From NCBI RefSeq assembly GCF_011682175.1, contig NZ_WHJG01000049.1:1-47941 (forward strand): a stretch of DNA of 47,941 nucleotides, read 5' to 3'. The stretch is from Massilia frigida. Lineage in GTDB: Bacteria > Pseudomonadota > Gammaproteobacteria > Burkholderiales > Burkholderiaceae_D. This document shows, piece by piece, positions 17,184 to 25,227 of the stretch. Numbering within the stretch: position 1 is the first letter of the stretch; each line of letters opens with the position of its first letter. Both the position numbers and the translations under genes were made by a program. The notes beneath the pieces were generated by a model, which saw nothing but the letters and a program-made list of their open reading frames with translations, did not search any database and was not told the DNA's origin.

Positions 17184-18368
17184 TCAGGAATGCGGCGCCG
17201 GCCCCGGGCATGGCCCGTGCGGGTGGGTCAAGCCATCGTAGACACGCAGGTAGCCGCGCGCCATTTCCGGCAGGCTGTGGTTGGCGATGACGTGGCTGCG
17301 CGCGCGCATGCCGTGGCGCGCACCCATGTCGGGGATGCGGCAATAGTCGGCGATGGCGGCCGCCATCAGCTCGGGTGCACGGGGTGGCACCAGGATGCCG
17401 GTAAAGCCCGGATGGACCAGTACCGGATTGCCGCCCACGGCGGTGGCCACCACCGGCAAGCCGCTGGCCATGGCTTCGAGGATGGTGTTGGAACTGCCTT
17501 CGGCCAGCGAGGGCAGCACGAACAGGTCCATGGCGCGCAGCAGCTGGGCGATGTCGGTGCGCTCGCCCGGCAGCCAGGCGCGGTGCGCGGCGCCGGCGCG
17601 GGTGAGCGTGTCGAGACAGGTGGCGCGCTGCGGGCCGTCGCCCACGATCAGCAGGCGCATGCGCTGGTGCGCCGGGTGCGGCGAGGCGATCAGGCGCAGG
17701 AAGGCTTCGACCAGGGTGCCGTAATCCTTGACTTCGTCCATGCGGCCGACGCTGCCGATGACGAAGGCGTTATCCTGCATGAAGCCGGCCGGGCCGACCG
17801 CGGCCGGCGGTCCCAGGCGCGGGTGGAACTGGATGCTGTCGACCCCGTTCGAGATGTGCGACACCTTGTCCGGCTCGGCGCCGACGCTATCGATCAGCCA
17901 GTGTTCGAGGTCGGCGCTGACGGCGATGAAATGGCCGATCAGCGGACGCAACAGGCGGCGCAGCAGCTTGTACTTGAGGCGCTTGCCGTACAGGTCGCTC
18001 ATGTCGCGGCCATGCTCGCCGTGCACGCGCAGCTTGATCCCGGCCAGGGCCGCCACCAGCTGGCCTTCGATGCCGCACAGATTGCGCGTGTGGATCAGGT
18101 CCGGCTGCAGCGCGCGCAGGGCGCGGAACAGGCGCAGGTAATGGCCCCAATCCTTGCCTTCGCGCTTGTTCAGGCTGATGATCTCGACCCCGCGCGCCTT
18201 GATGTGGGCGTGGTAGTCCGAATAATCCTTGAGGCAGACGATGGCATGCCGGTAGCGGTCCGGCGGCATGTGCTTGATCAGGTTGATCAAGCCGTTTTCG
18301 AGGCCGCCGATGTCGAGCTGGTGGATCAGGTGCACCACCAGACGGGGTGGTTCGAGGGATGTTGTCAT
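17184..18368 (-). CDS. PEP-CTERM/XrtA-system glycosyltransferase (TIGR03088 type)
   Basis: This 394-residue GT4-family glycosyltransferase begins MTTSLEPPRLVVHLIHQLDIGGLENG, the acceptor-side glycine-rich start typical of the family. It continues with DLIHTRNLCGIEGQ, RVHGEHGRDM, HISNGVD, IGSVGRMDEVKDY, LLIVGDGPQR and the nucleotide-sugar motif LPSLAEGSSNTILEAMASGLP (given as overlapping parts). It is expected to act on the lipid-linked repeat unit in the cytoplasm. GGAG lies 7 bases before the ATG at 18368. It follows the tyrosine autokinase gene on the minus strand with a 104-base gap and may share its transcript. Confidence 0.88.
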   Translation of the reverse strand: MTTSLEPPRLVVHLIHQLDIGGLENGLINLIKHMPPDRYRHAIVCLKDYSDYHAHIKARGVEIISLNKREGKDWGHYLRLFRALRALQPDLIHTRNLCGIEGQLVAALAGIKLRVHGEHGRDMSDLYGKRLKYKLLRRLLRPLIGHFIAVSADLEHWLIDSVGAEPDKVSHISNGVDSIQFHPRLGPPAAVGPAGFMQDNAFVIGSVGRMDEVKDYGTLVEAFLRLIASPHPAHQRMRLLIVGDGPQRATCLDTLTRAGAAHRAWLPGERTDIAQLLRAMDLFVLPSLAEGSSNTILEAMASGLPVVATAVGGNPVLVHPGFTGILVPPRAPELMAAAIADYCRIPDMGARHGMRARSHVIANHSLPEMARGYLRVYDGLTHPHGPCPGPAPHS

Positions 18369-18472
18369 GGTCGACTCCGCAAACGTTAATCGGGCGAACG
18401 GGGAGAATCCGGGCGGGCTGCGCGGCACGGGGCGGCTCCGGGTGCCGGACCCGGGCGCCGCGCTCGCGGCCG

Positions 18473-19249
18473 CTAGTCGTAATAACCGTGGTAGTGCTCG
18501 CCGGGGAAGGCGCGCGCCTTGTTGCAGATCAGGTCGACGCGGGCGCAGTTGTCGAGCCGCGCCAGCGCTTCCTTGACCTGGCGCTGGGTGGTGGTCTCGG
18601 ACTCGACCACCATCACCACCTGGCCCATCTGCGACGCCAGTACCCCCGCCTCGGTGGTCAGCAGCAGCGGCGGCGAATCGAAGATGACGATCCGGTCGGG
18701 GTAGCGGCTGGCGATTTCCGATAGCAGCTGGCTCATCGCGTGGCTGGCCAGCAATTCGGTGGCGTGCTTGTTGTTGCGCCCCGCCGGCAGCAGGCTCAGG
18801 GTCGGGATGTTGGTCTTGAGGATCACTTCCGCCAGGTTCAGTTCATTTCCCAGCAAGATATCCATCAAGCCCAGTCCGGGCGCCAGGCCCAGCACCCGCA
18901 GCACCGAGGGACGCGCCACGTCGGCGTCGATCAGCAGCACCGTGTGGTCTTTTTCCATGGCGATGCTCATCGCCAGGTTGATCGCGCAGTAAGTCTTGCC
19001 TTCGCCGGGCAGGGCGCTGGTGACGACGATCAGGTTGCCGTGCCGCACGCCGCCCGACACCGCCGCGCGCGCATTGCGCAGCAAGGGCCGCTTGATGATG
19101 CGGAAATCCTCGGCCACGCTGGTGCGCCCGCCATCGTGGGTGACCATGCCCATCTGGTGCAGGCGCGCCAGGTTGATGTCGACCTCGCGCGCCGGCTCGG
19201 CCGGGTAGCCATCGGCGGGCGCGGCGCCCGCGGTGAGGGAAGTGTCCAC
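18473..19249 (-). CDS. XrtA-associated tyrosine autokinase (BY-kinase, TIGR03018 type)
   Basis: A 258-residue cytoplasmic bacterial tyrosine kinase of the CpsD/Wzc C-domain type. It couples polysaccharide chain-length control to autophosphorylation. Walker A is SALPGEGKT (residues 78-86), Walker A' is VLLIDADV, and Walker B is VIFDSPPLLLTTEAGVLAS. The C-terminus GEHYHGYYD supplies the tyrosine cluster. It lies 15 bases downstream of the chain-length determinant gene, so the membrane activator and the kinase are separate proteins of one operon, as in CpsC/CpsD systems. Confidence 0.9.
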   Translation of the reverse strand: MDTSLTAGAAPADGYPAEPAREVDINLARLHQMGMVTHDGGRTSVAEDFRIIKRPLLRNARAAVSGGVRHGNLIVVTSALPGEGKTYCAINLAMSIAMEKDHTVLLIDADVARPSVLRVLGLAPGLGLMDILLGNELNLAEVILKTNIPTLSLLPAGRNNKHATELLASHAMSQLLSEIASRYPDRIVIFDSPPLLLTTEAGVLASQMGQVVMVVESETTTQRQVKEALARLDNCARVDLICNKARAFPGEHYHGYYD

Positions 19250-19264
19250 GTTGTACTCCCTGGC

Positions 19265-20794
19265 TTACGCCGTGAAAAATCCGGACGCCATGACCGCGCC
19301 GTACACGCCCAGCAAGGCGGTGAAGGCCAGGCCGAGCAGGTACTGGCCGCGCCGCAGCTTGCGCCGTTCGGCATCGGTCCAGCTCATCGAGACCGTGCCG
19401 ATCACGTTCAGCCCGGTGATTTCGCGCAGCGCGCTGGGGCTGACGAAGGTCGGACGGACTTGGCTGATCAGGAGCGCCACGCCCAGCCCGGCGGCGAGCG
19501 CCATGGCCAGCACGCCGCTGTAAAACAGGCGGCGGTTGGGGCCGCTTGGGGCGACCGGCATGGTGGGCGGATCGATGATGCGGAAGGTCATCATTTCGGT
19601 CGAGGAACTCAGGTCGCCCGACAGCTTGGCCGACTCGCGCCGCGCGATCAGTTTTTCGTAGTTATCCTTGTTGATGTCGTAGTCGCGGTTGAGCTGGGCC
19701 AGCTGCGATTCGACTTCGGGCACCGCATTGCTCTGTTCCTGCAGGCGGTCGTGGCGCACGCTGTATTCGTGCACGCGCACGCGCATGGCGGCCACCTTGG
19801 CGTCCGCTTCGGTCAGGGCCACCTTGAGCTGCTGCAGCATGGGGCTGTAGAAGCGGCCCGGGTCGCCGTCGCGCTCGGCCTGCTTGCTTTCCTCGATCTT
19901 GCGCGCTTCGAGCTGGGCCAGCAGGCGGCGCGCGCCGATCACGTCGGGGTGCAGGTCGGTGAATTGCAGGCGCAGGGTGTCGAGATTCTTGTTGATGGCG
20001 GCCATGCGCGCATCGATGTCGGGATTGACGATGCTGCGCGCGCGCGCGGACGTGCCGGCCGGCTGCGGATCGCCGTTGATGCGCGCCTGGATCGCCAAGC
20101 GTGCCTGTTCGGCTTCCAGCAGGTCGATGCGGGCGGTGCTCAGGGCATCGCTGGAGATGGCCAGCTGGGCGCTGTAATCGACGCCCTGGCGCGGCAGCAG
20201 GGCGCTGTTGCGCAGCTTGAATTCCTTGACCGTGTTTTCGGCCGCCACCAGGCGCTGCTCGTAATTCTTGATCTGCGCGTCGATGAAACGGATGGCTTGC
20301 TGCGAATCGCCCTTCTTGCCCTTGAAGCTGCCTTCGAGGAAGATGGTCAGCAGCGATTGCACCACGTCGTGCACCTGCCTGGGATTGTCGCCCGCGTAGC
20401 TGATCGAATAGATATCGTTGGTGCTGGTGCCGGTGATTTTCAGGCGCGCGGCCAGCTCCTCGACCTGGCTTTCGCGCTGGCGCGGGGTGGTGGCATCGAC
20501 GTCGAGGTCGACCATGCGCAGCACGCGCTCCAGGTTCGGGCGGCTGAGCAGGGTGCGGCTCATGATCGACACTTGCTGCTGCACATTGGGGATGCTGGTC
20601 ATGCCCGCCATCAGCGGCTTGAGGATGCTTTGGGTGTCGACGAACACGCGCGCCGAACTCTGGTAATTGTTCGGCAGGCGCAGCACCACCACCCAGCCGA
20701 CGCTCGCCACCACCCACATGAGGCCGACGGCGAGCCAGCGATATTTCCAGATGCCCCTTGCATGCAGCAGCAGCTGGCTGATGAAGTCCTCCAT
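19265..20794 (-). CDS. XrtA-system polysaccharide chain-length determinant (Wzz/Wzc N-domain, TIGR03007 type)
   Basis: This 509-residue polysaccharide co-polymerase sits in the inner membrane with a large periplasmic coiled coil. A first transmembrane segment (about residues 19-37, WLAVGLMWVVASVGWVVVL) is followed by YQSSARVFVDTQS and long heptad-rich helices. A second hydrophobic segment comes after the proline-rich PPTMPVAPSGPNRR, with a third near the C-terminus. The tyrosine autokinase gene lies 15 bases downstream. The start ATG at 20794 is preceded by a TATAAT and, further up, an FNR-type box. Such proteins set the modal length of the exported polymer and dock the kinase. Confidence 0.9.
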   Translation of the reverse strand: MEDFISQLLLHARGIWKYRWLAVGLMWVVASVGWVVVLRLPNNYQSSARVFVDTQSILKPLMAGMTSIPNVQQQVSIMSRTLLSRPNLERVLRMVDLDVDATTPRQRESQVEELAARLKITGTSTNDIYSISYAGDNPRQVHDVVQSLLTIFLEGSFKGKKGDSQQAIRFIDAQIKNYEQRLVAAENTVKEFKLRNSALLPRQGVDYSAQLAISSDALSTARIDLLEAEQARLAIQARINGDPQPAGTSARARSIVNPDIDARMAAINKNLDTLRLQFTDLHPDVIGARRLLAQLEARKIEESKQAERDGDPGRFYSPMLQQLKVALTEADAKVAAMRVRVHEYSVRHDRLQEQSNAVPEVESQLAQLNRDYDINKDNYEKLIARRESAKLSGDLSSSTEMMTFRIIDPPTMPVAPSGPNRRLFYSGVLAMALAAGLGVALLISQVRPTFVSPSALREITGLNVIGTVSMSWTDAERRKLRRGQYLLGLAFTALLGVYGAVMASGFFTA

Positions 20795-20860
20795 ATCGTG
20801 TGGGTCTCCGTAAGTCGGGCAGCGATGGGAAGGGCGACTGCCAGCTTCACTACGCCTTCG

Positions 20861-20866
20861 ATTATA
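20861..20866 (-). promoter_or_regulatory. Probable -10 element (TATAAT) of the chain-length/kinase operon
   Basis: On the minus strand a perfect TATAAT lies 67 bases before the chain-length ATG. The hexamer at the -35 position is poor, which is what an activator-dependent promoter would show. The FNR-type box at 20907-20920 would be centred near -60, a class I activator position. Confidence 0.5.
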
Positions 20867-20906
20867 TGTCTGAGGAAACAGTAGGATTCCGCTGATCACG
20901 GACGCG

Positions 20907-20920
20907 TTGATTCGCGTCAA
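20907..20920. promoter_or_regulatory. FNR/ANR-type box (TTGAT-N4-GTCAA) upstream of the chain-length gene
   Basis: TTGATTCGCGTCAA matches TTGAT-N4-GTCAA and differs from the box at 13394-13407 only in the central bases. It sits about 50 bases upstream of the TATAAT of the divergent-free 360-base spacer, on the correct side to activate the chain-length/kinase operon. Confidence 0.5.
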
Positions 20921-20956
20921 GCGCAGCAAAAGCGGGGGCGCGCGCCACGCTCGTGC

Positions 20957-20992
20957 CAAAAAAACAGCCCGGTCAGGCGCGCTCCTGACCGG
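20957..20992 (-). terminator. Rho-independent terminator of the PEP-CTERM gene
   Basis: On the minus strand a perfect 9-base stem (CCGGTCAGG / CCTGACCGG, plus coordinates 20969-20992) with a 6-base loop is followed by GCTG and a run of seven T. It lies about 160 bases past the stop of the PEP-CTERM gene and upstream of the chain-length promoter, insulating the two units. Confidence 0.85.
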
Positions 20993-21154
20993 AAAAATGC
21001 AGGCTGCCAACGAGCCGTGCATCAGGGTCCCCGCCGGGCGTCCGGCGCCCGCATCCCCGGCCGGCGCGGACGGCGCAGCAGCGGTTGCAGACCCTGCAAT
21101 GGCTTCGGACCACCAAGCCATCTTCTTCTAGTTTGCATCTTGCCCAGCCCCGGC

Positions 21155-22096
21155 CTACTTGCGGCGGCGTGCCAGCAGCGACATGCCGAGCAGGCCCAAG
21201 CCGAAGATCGCCAGGCTGCCCGGTTCCGGCACCGCCACGGTATTTTGCAGGGCATTGGCGAGGGTGGTCTGGTTGATGGTCAACTGGTAGGTATCGAACC
21301 TGTTGAGCCAGGGCGTGACCGCCGAGAAGCTCATCGTGCCCGGGTTATAGGTCGACATGCCGGGGAAACTGTCGGTGCGGCTGACATTGCCCATGCTGTT
21401 CAGTTCGCCAGGCTGATAGGCGAACACCAGCTGCCCGGTGGTGATGTTCATGATGTTCATGCTCCACGACAGGCGCGCGATGGCATTGGTGTCCATGCCG
21501 GCGCCGCTGCTGGCATACGCCTGGGTAAAGGGCGTGCCGTCGAAGGCGATGGTCATGGTCTCGCCCACGCCGAGGGTAAAGTTGAAGGCGGTCGAGGTGC
21601 CGACATCGGAATCGCCGGCGGCCTCGCCATCGGTGCCCAGCGAGGCATCGGCACGCGTTTCGGCGCGCACCCCGGCCTGCTTGGTACCGATGGTCATGGC
21701 GTTGCCGGTCATGTTCTGGTCGGCGTAGCCGAAGGTGCCTGGCACCGGTGGCGGACCGGAAAAGGCGGTGAAGTTGTTTTCGAGGCGCGGCGGATTGGGC
21801 AAGCCGACGAACTGGTGCGCCACGTCCGGCGTGGTGCCGCTGAGGAGGGCGCGGTTTTGCGGCCTGGCGGCCGACACCATGTCGTTGAGGGAGGCGGTGG
21901 CGTGGGCCGAGTTGGTGCCGTCGAGCATGGTGAAATCCGTCGACTTGAAGGCGGCACCGCTGGAATGAAGCAGACGGAAATTGTCGACCACGAGGACGGC
22001 CTGGGCAAATGCATCGGCGCGCGCACCGTTCATGGCGGCCAGGCAAAGGCCGGCAATCGCCGCGTTTTTCAACAGTGATGTCGGGACTAGTTTCAT
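21155..22096 (-). CDS. PEP-CTERM sorting-domain protein
   Basis: A 313-residue exported protein. The N-terminal signal peptide is MKLVPTSLLKNAAIAGLCLAA followed by MNGARADA (given in two parts). The C-terminus has the PEP-CTERM tripartite sorting signal: VPEPGS, a hydrophobic stretch LAIFGLGLLGMSLLA, and the basic tail RRRK. Such proteins are cleaved and processed by an exosortase, and in floc-forming beta-proteobacteria they work with the exopolysaccharide. The body is rich in Thr, Ser, Asn and Gly and contains no enzyme motif I recognise. Upstream is a sigma-54 promoter and downstream a strong terminator, so it is a single-gene transcript, probably under PrsR control. Confidence 0.92.
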   Translation of the reverse strand: MKLVPTSLLKNAAIAGLCLAAMNGARADAFAQAVLVVDNFRLLHSSGAAFKSTDFTMLDGTNSAHATASLNDMVSAARPQNRALLSGTTPDVAHQFVGLPNPPRLENNFTAFSGPPPVPGTFGYADQNMTGNAMTIGTKQAGVRAETRADASLGTDGEAAGDSDVGTSTAFNFTLGVGETMTIAFDGTPFTQAYASSGAGMDTNAIARLSWSMNIMNITTGQLVFAYQPGELNSMGNVSRTDSFPGMSTYNPGTMSFSAVTPWLNRFDTYQLTINQTTLANALQNTVAVPEPGSLAIFGLGLLGMSLLARRRK

Positions 22097-22166
22097 AGTG
22101 AACTCTCCGGTGGGGATGAAGTGGGGTAGCGTCGACAGCTTGCGGCGCCGCCGTGTCTACGCTGTA

Positions 22167-22182
22167 TGCAGCAAGCGTGCCA
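22167..22182 (-). promoter_or_regulatory. Sigma-54 (-24/-12) promoter of the PEP-CTERM gene
   Basis: Read on the minus strand, TGGCACGCTTGCTGCA fits the RpoN consensus TGGCACG-N4-TTGCA with a single change (CTGC for TTGC) and the required GG-N10-GC spacing. The -12 GC is about 72 bases before the ATG at 22096. The locus encodes PrsR, a sigma-54 activator with an intact GAFTGA loop. Confidence 0.8.
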
Positions 22183-22279
22183 GGGCGTTTTTCATCATGA
22201 AATCAATGGCTTGCGACTTCCAGCTGGGCAGTTGCGCGGATGCGTGGCGGGCATGCCAAAAATCCCGACGAGGCGAGTT

Positions 22280-22306
22280 TGTCCCAGAACAATGGTGCGC
22301 GGGACA
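22280..22306. promoter_or_regulatory. Candidate activator-binding dyad upstream of the sigma-54 promoter
   Basis: TGTCCC at 22280-22285 and GGGACA at 22301-22306 are exact reverse complements with centres 21 bases apart (two helical turns). They lie about 100-125 bases upstream of the -24 element, the usual distance for an enhancer-binding protein such as PrsR. Six-base arms are short, so chance occurrence cannot be excluded. Confidence 0.35.
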
Positions 22307-22402
22307 GCGTGAACTTCTGTATGGATGGCCCTGTCTGACCTGTACAACTTTGCGCGCGGGCCGGCAGGCGGGCTGCGCGATCACGCGGAAGGAAAGAGAG
22401 CC

Positions 22403-23170
22403 ATGTTTCAAGACGAGCTACCGATTGCAACGTTCGAGATGCCGGCGGGCTTACGCGAGCAGGACGGAGGCGTCGCCACGGCGACCGAGCCCGAGCCGGG
22501 CCAGGCGATGCAGGCATTTCATATCCGCCTGGCCAATTCAGCGGGAAGGCGCGAAGCGGCCAGCCTGCTGATCCGCAAGATGTACGGCTGGCGCGGCTAT
22601 GCCGTCGAGCCCAGCCTGCACCACGACCCCAACAAGGTAACGCTGTACGCCGAGACGGGCGGGATGCTGGTCGGGACCATGAGCTTGTGCCTGGACAGCG
22701 AATTCGGCCTGCCGGCCGATGACAATTTTCGCGACAAGCTCGACTTGCTGCGCAGCCAGGGACGGCGCCTGTGCGAGCCGTCGCGCCTGGCGATCGACAA
22801 GGGCGTGACCAAGCGCGTGTTCGCCTCGCTGATCCACATCTCGTATCTGTACTCGCACAGGCTGCAAGGTTTCAGCGATTACGTGATCGAGGTCAATCCG
22901 CGCCACGTCATGTTTTACAAGCGCATGCTGGGCTTCAGCGACTTTGGCGGCGAGCGTCCATGCCACCGGGTCGGCGCGCCGGCCGTGCTGCTGCGCCTGC
23001 CCTTGACGGAGATGGGCGAACAGATCCGCAAATGGGGCGGCCTGATGGAGCAGCATGGCGAGGAACGCTCTTTCTATCCGTATTTTTTCCCCGAGCATGA
23101 CGAGGCGGGCATCACGGCGCGCCTGAACGGCGGGTACCAGGCCGGCGGAGGGTGCGATGCGTATTATTGA
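22403..23170 (+). CDS. PEP-CTERM/exosortase-associated acyltransferase (TIGR03694 type, N-acyl amino acid synthase-like)
   Basis: A 255-residue GNAT-fold protein of the group that includes N-acyl amino acid synthases and is related to autoinducer synthases. Visible segments are FHIRLANSAGRREAASLLIRKMYGWRGY, DPNKVTLYAETGGMLVGTMSLCLDSE, CEPSRLAIDKGVTKRVFASLIHI and FYKRMLGFSDFGGERPCHRVGAPAVLLRL (read as overlapping parts). These give the strand order and the acyl-donor pocket of the family. The expected reaction is acyl transfer from acyl-ACP or acyl-CoA to an amino acid; the true substrate is unknown. The start at 22403 follows GGAAGGAAAGAGAG. The gene overlaps the flavoprotein gene by 14 bases, so both are translationally coupled. 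Confidence 0.85.
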   Translation: MFQDELPIATFEMPAGLREQDGGVATATEPEPGQAMQAFHIRLANSAGRREAASLLIRKMYGWRGYAVEPSLHHDPNKVTLYAETGGMLVGTMSLCLDSEFGLPADDNFRDKLDLLRSQGRRLCEPSRLAIDKGVTKRVFASLIHISYLYSHRLQGFSDYVIEVNPRHVMFYKRMLGFSDFGGERPCHRVGAPAVLLRLPLTEMGEQIRKWGGLMEQHGEERSFYPYFFPEHDEAGITARLNGGYQAGGGCDAYY

Positions 23171-24848
23171 GGAGCAAAAATTCCGACACGAAGCGCCCGA
23201 CCCGGCGTGGCGGCGCGGCGTGCTGGCGGCGCTGCGCGCCATTGTCGGCGCCAGCTATGCCAGCGACGATCCTGCCGCGCTGCGGCGTTACACGTGCAGC
23301 ACGGCCGCGCGCGCCACCACGCCGCTGGCGGTGGTGCACCCGGGTTCGCAGGCCGAGGTGGTGGCGCTGGTGCGGCTGGCCGGGGAGCGCGGCTTGCCGC
23401 TGTATCCGCTCAGCACCGGGCGCAACTGGGGCTATGGCGACGCCTGCGCGGTCGGCGACGCCCAGCTCATCGTCGACCTGGGCAGGATGAACCGCATCAT
23501 CGAGGTTGATGCCGAGCTTGGCTACGCCGTCATCGAGCCGGGCGTGACCCAGCAGCAGTTGTCGGATTATTTAAGCAGTGAACAACTGGACTGGTGGATC
23601 GATTGCACTGGCGCCGGACCCGACACCAGCTTCATGGGCAATATTTTGGAACGCGGCTTCGGACACTCGCCTTACGGCGACCGGCTGCAGCACGTGTCCG
23701 GCATGCAAGTCGTGCTGGCCAGCGGTGAGGTGCTGGCGACCGGCTTCGGCCACTATCCACAGGCGCGCGCGACCCATTTGTTTCCCTACGGCGTGGGACC
23801 GTTCCTGGACGGGATGTTCACGCAGTCGAATTTCGGCATCGTCACGCGCATCGGTATCTGGCTGCAGCCCGCCGCCGATTGCGTGAACCATTTTCTGTGC
23901 ACGGTGTCTGAACATGAAGAGATCGGCCCCGTGGTCGACGCACTGCGTGCCCTGCGTATGAACGGTACCTTGCGCAGCATTGTTCATATCGGCAACGACA
24001 TGCGCGTCATTTCCGGCGGCCGGGTGTTTCCCCGGACGGAGGCGCCGGACCAGTCATGCCTGCCGCCGGGGCTACGGAGCACCTTGCGCGAGGCGGCGGC
24101 GATTAGTGCGTGGACGGTGTCGGGGGCACTGCATGGGAGCGTCGCGCAGGTAGCGGCTGCGCGCGCGGCCATCCGGGCGGCGTTGCGCGGCACGCGCGCA
24201 CGGACGGCGTTCTTGAGCGAACGCACGCTGCGCTGGGGCGGCGTGCTGGCCCGCTTGCTGGGCGCCTCGCGGGCCGGTTTGCGTCAGCGCGCGCAGGTCT
24301 GCCTCGGCGAGGCGTTGTTCGCCATGAACCGCGGCAAGCCGAACGGGCGCTTCCTCGCGGGCGCGTACTGGCGCCGGCGAGGGGCGCTGCCGGCCGGCTT
24401 TCCGCACAAGGCCGATCCGGCGCAGGATAACTGCGGCATGTTCTGGATCTCACCGGTGCTGCCGATGCGCGGGCAGGATGTGCTGGACTTGCATGCGCTG
24501 GTCGAGCCGCTGTTTGCCGCGCACGGGTTTGATTTGTTCGTCACGTTCAGCATGATCAATGAACGGGCCCTCGGCGCCGTGCTGACGATTGCCTACGACA
24601 AGGAGGATGCGGCCGAAGTGGTGCGCGCCAGGGAGTGTTACCAGGCGGTGTTCGACAGCGTGATGGAGGCTGGCTACATTCCTTATCGGGTCGGCAACCA
24701 GTCGATGGCAGCGCTTGATCCGGCTGGCGATGTGTACTGGACAACGGTGGCACGGATCAAGGCGGCGCTTGATCCGGCAGGGATGATTGCGCCCGGACGC
24801 TACGAGCCCGGCCGTGCGAAGGGGCTGGTGGCGGCTGGCGCGGGCTGA
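23157..24848 (+). CDS. FAD-linked oxidase of the vanillyl-alcohol oxidase / 4-cresol dehydrogenase family
   Basis: A 563-residue cytoplasmic flavoprotein with a PCMH-type FAD domain. YPLSTGRNWGYG (about residues 83-94) is followed by VDLGRMNRIIEV, YAVIEPGVTQQQL, GNILERGFGHSPYGD (161-175), SGMQVVLASGEVLATG and HLFPYGVGPFLDGMFTQSN with GIVTRIGIWLQP. This order and wording match vanillyl-alcohol oxidase and p-cresol methylhydroxylase flavoprotein subunits, enzymes that oxidise para-substituted phenols by hydride abstraction. Covalent flavin attachment cannot be decided by eye. The ATG lies inside the 3' end of the acyltransferase gene behind GGCGGAGGG, so the two proteins probably act on the same pathway. 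It converges with prsT across a 379-base spacer. Confidence 0.85.
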   Translation: MRIIEEQKFRHEAPDPAWRRGVLAALRAIVGASYASDDPAALRRYTCSTAARATTPLAVVHPGSQAEVVALVRLAGERGLPLYPLSTGRNWGYGDACAVGDAQLIVDLGRMNRIIEVDAELGYAVIEPGVTQQQLSDYLSSEQLDWWIDCTGAGPDTSFMGNILERGFGHSPYGDRLQHVSGMQVVLASGEVLATGFGHYPQARATHLFPYGVGPFLDGMFTQSNFGIVTRIGIWLQPAADCVNHFLCTVSEHEEIGPVVDALRALRMNGTLRSIVHIGNDMRVISGGRVFPRTEAPDQSCLPPGLRSTLREAAAISAWTVSGALHGSVAQVAAARAAIRAALRGTRARTAFLSERTLRWGGVLARLLGASRAGLRQRAQVCLGEALFAMNRGKPNGRFLAGAYWRRRGALPAGFPHKADPAQDNCGMFWISPVLPMRGQDVLDLHALVEPLFAAHGFDLFVTFSMINERALGAVLTIAYDKEDAAEVVRARECYQAVFDSVMEAGYIPYRVGNQSMAALDPAGDVYWTTVARIKAALDPAGMIAPGRYEPGRAKGLVAAGAG

Positions 24849-25227
24849 ACGGCGTGCGTGCCCTCGCAAACAGGGAATGATTCAAGCTGCCGACGGCGAC
24901 GCGCATTCGAACGATGAGTAGCGGCGGCAAATTGCGGTTTTGCGGCGCGGAATTGGCGAATCGGCTGTGTCAGCACATGACGCCAGGGGGAAACGCGTAA
25001 CAGAAAACGGCAACCATCTGGCTGGCTGGCGGGCGGGCTGGCGAGCTGGAAAGGAGTTGATTGCTGCGCGCTGGCGTTGCGCGGTGCACAGACAAGCCGG
25101 GCAGGAACAGTTGCCGGCTCCGGGCGTCATCGATCGCCACGGCATGTGGCGCAACGTAGGGCGCCCGGCTGGGGGCCGTCCTGATGCAATCGAACGCTTG
25201 CCAGGCGTGGCCGCGCACGGCCCGCGC
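24849..25227. other. Spacer between convergent oxidase and prsT genes
   Basis: I see no supportable gene in these 379 bases. Short frames on both strands have composition typical of non-coding G+C-rich DNA. No hairpin with a T tract was found, although both flanking genes end here. Confidence 0.4.

Noticed and set aside
18740-20884. 714-residue plus-strand frame over the kinase and chain-length genes
   Set aside because: Antisense to two well-supported genes with Walker motifs and coiled coil; its own text has no recognisable domain.
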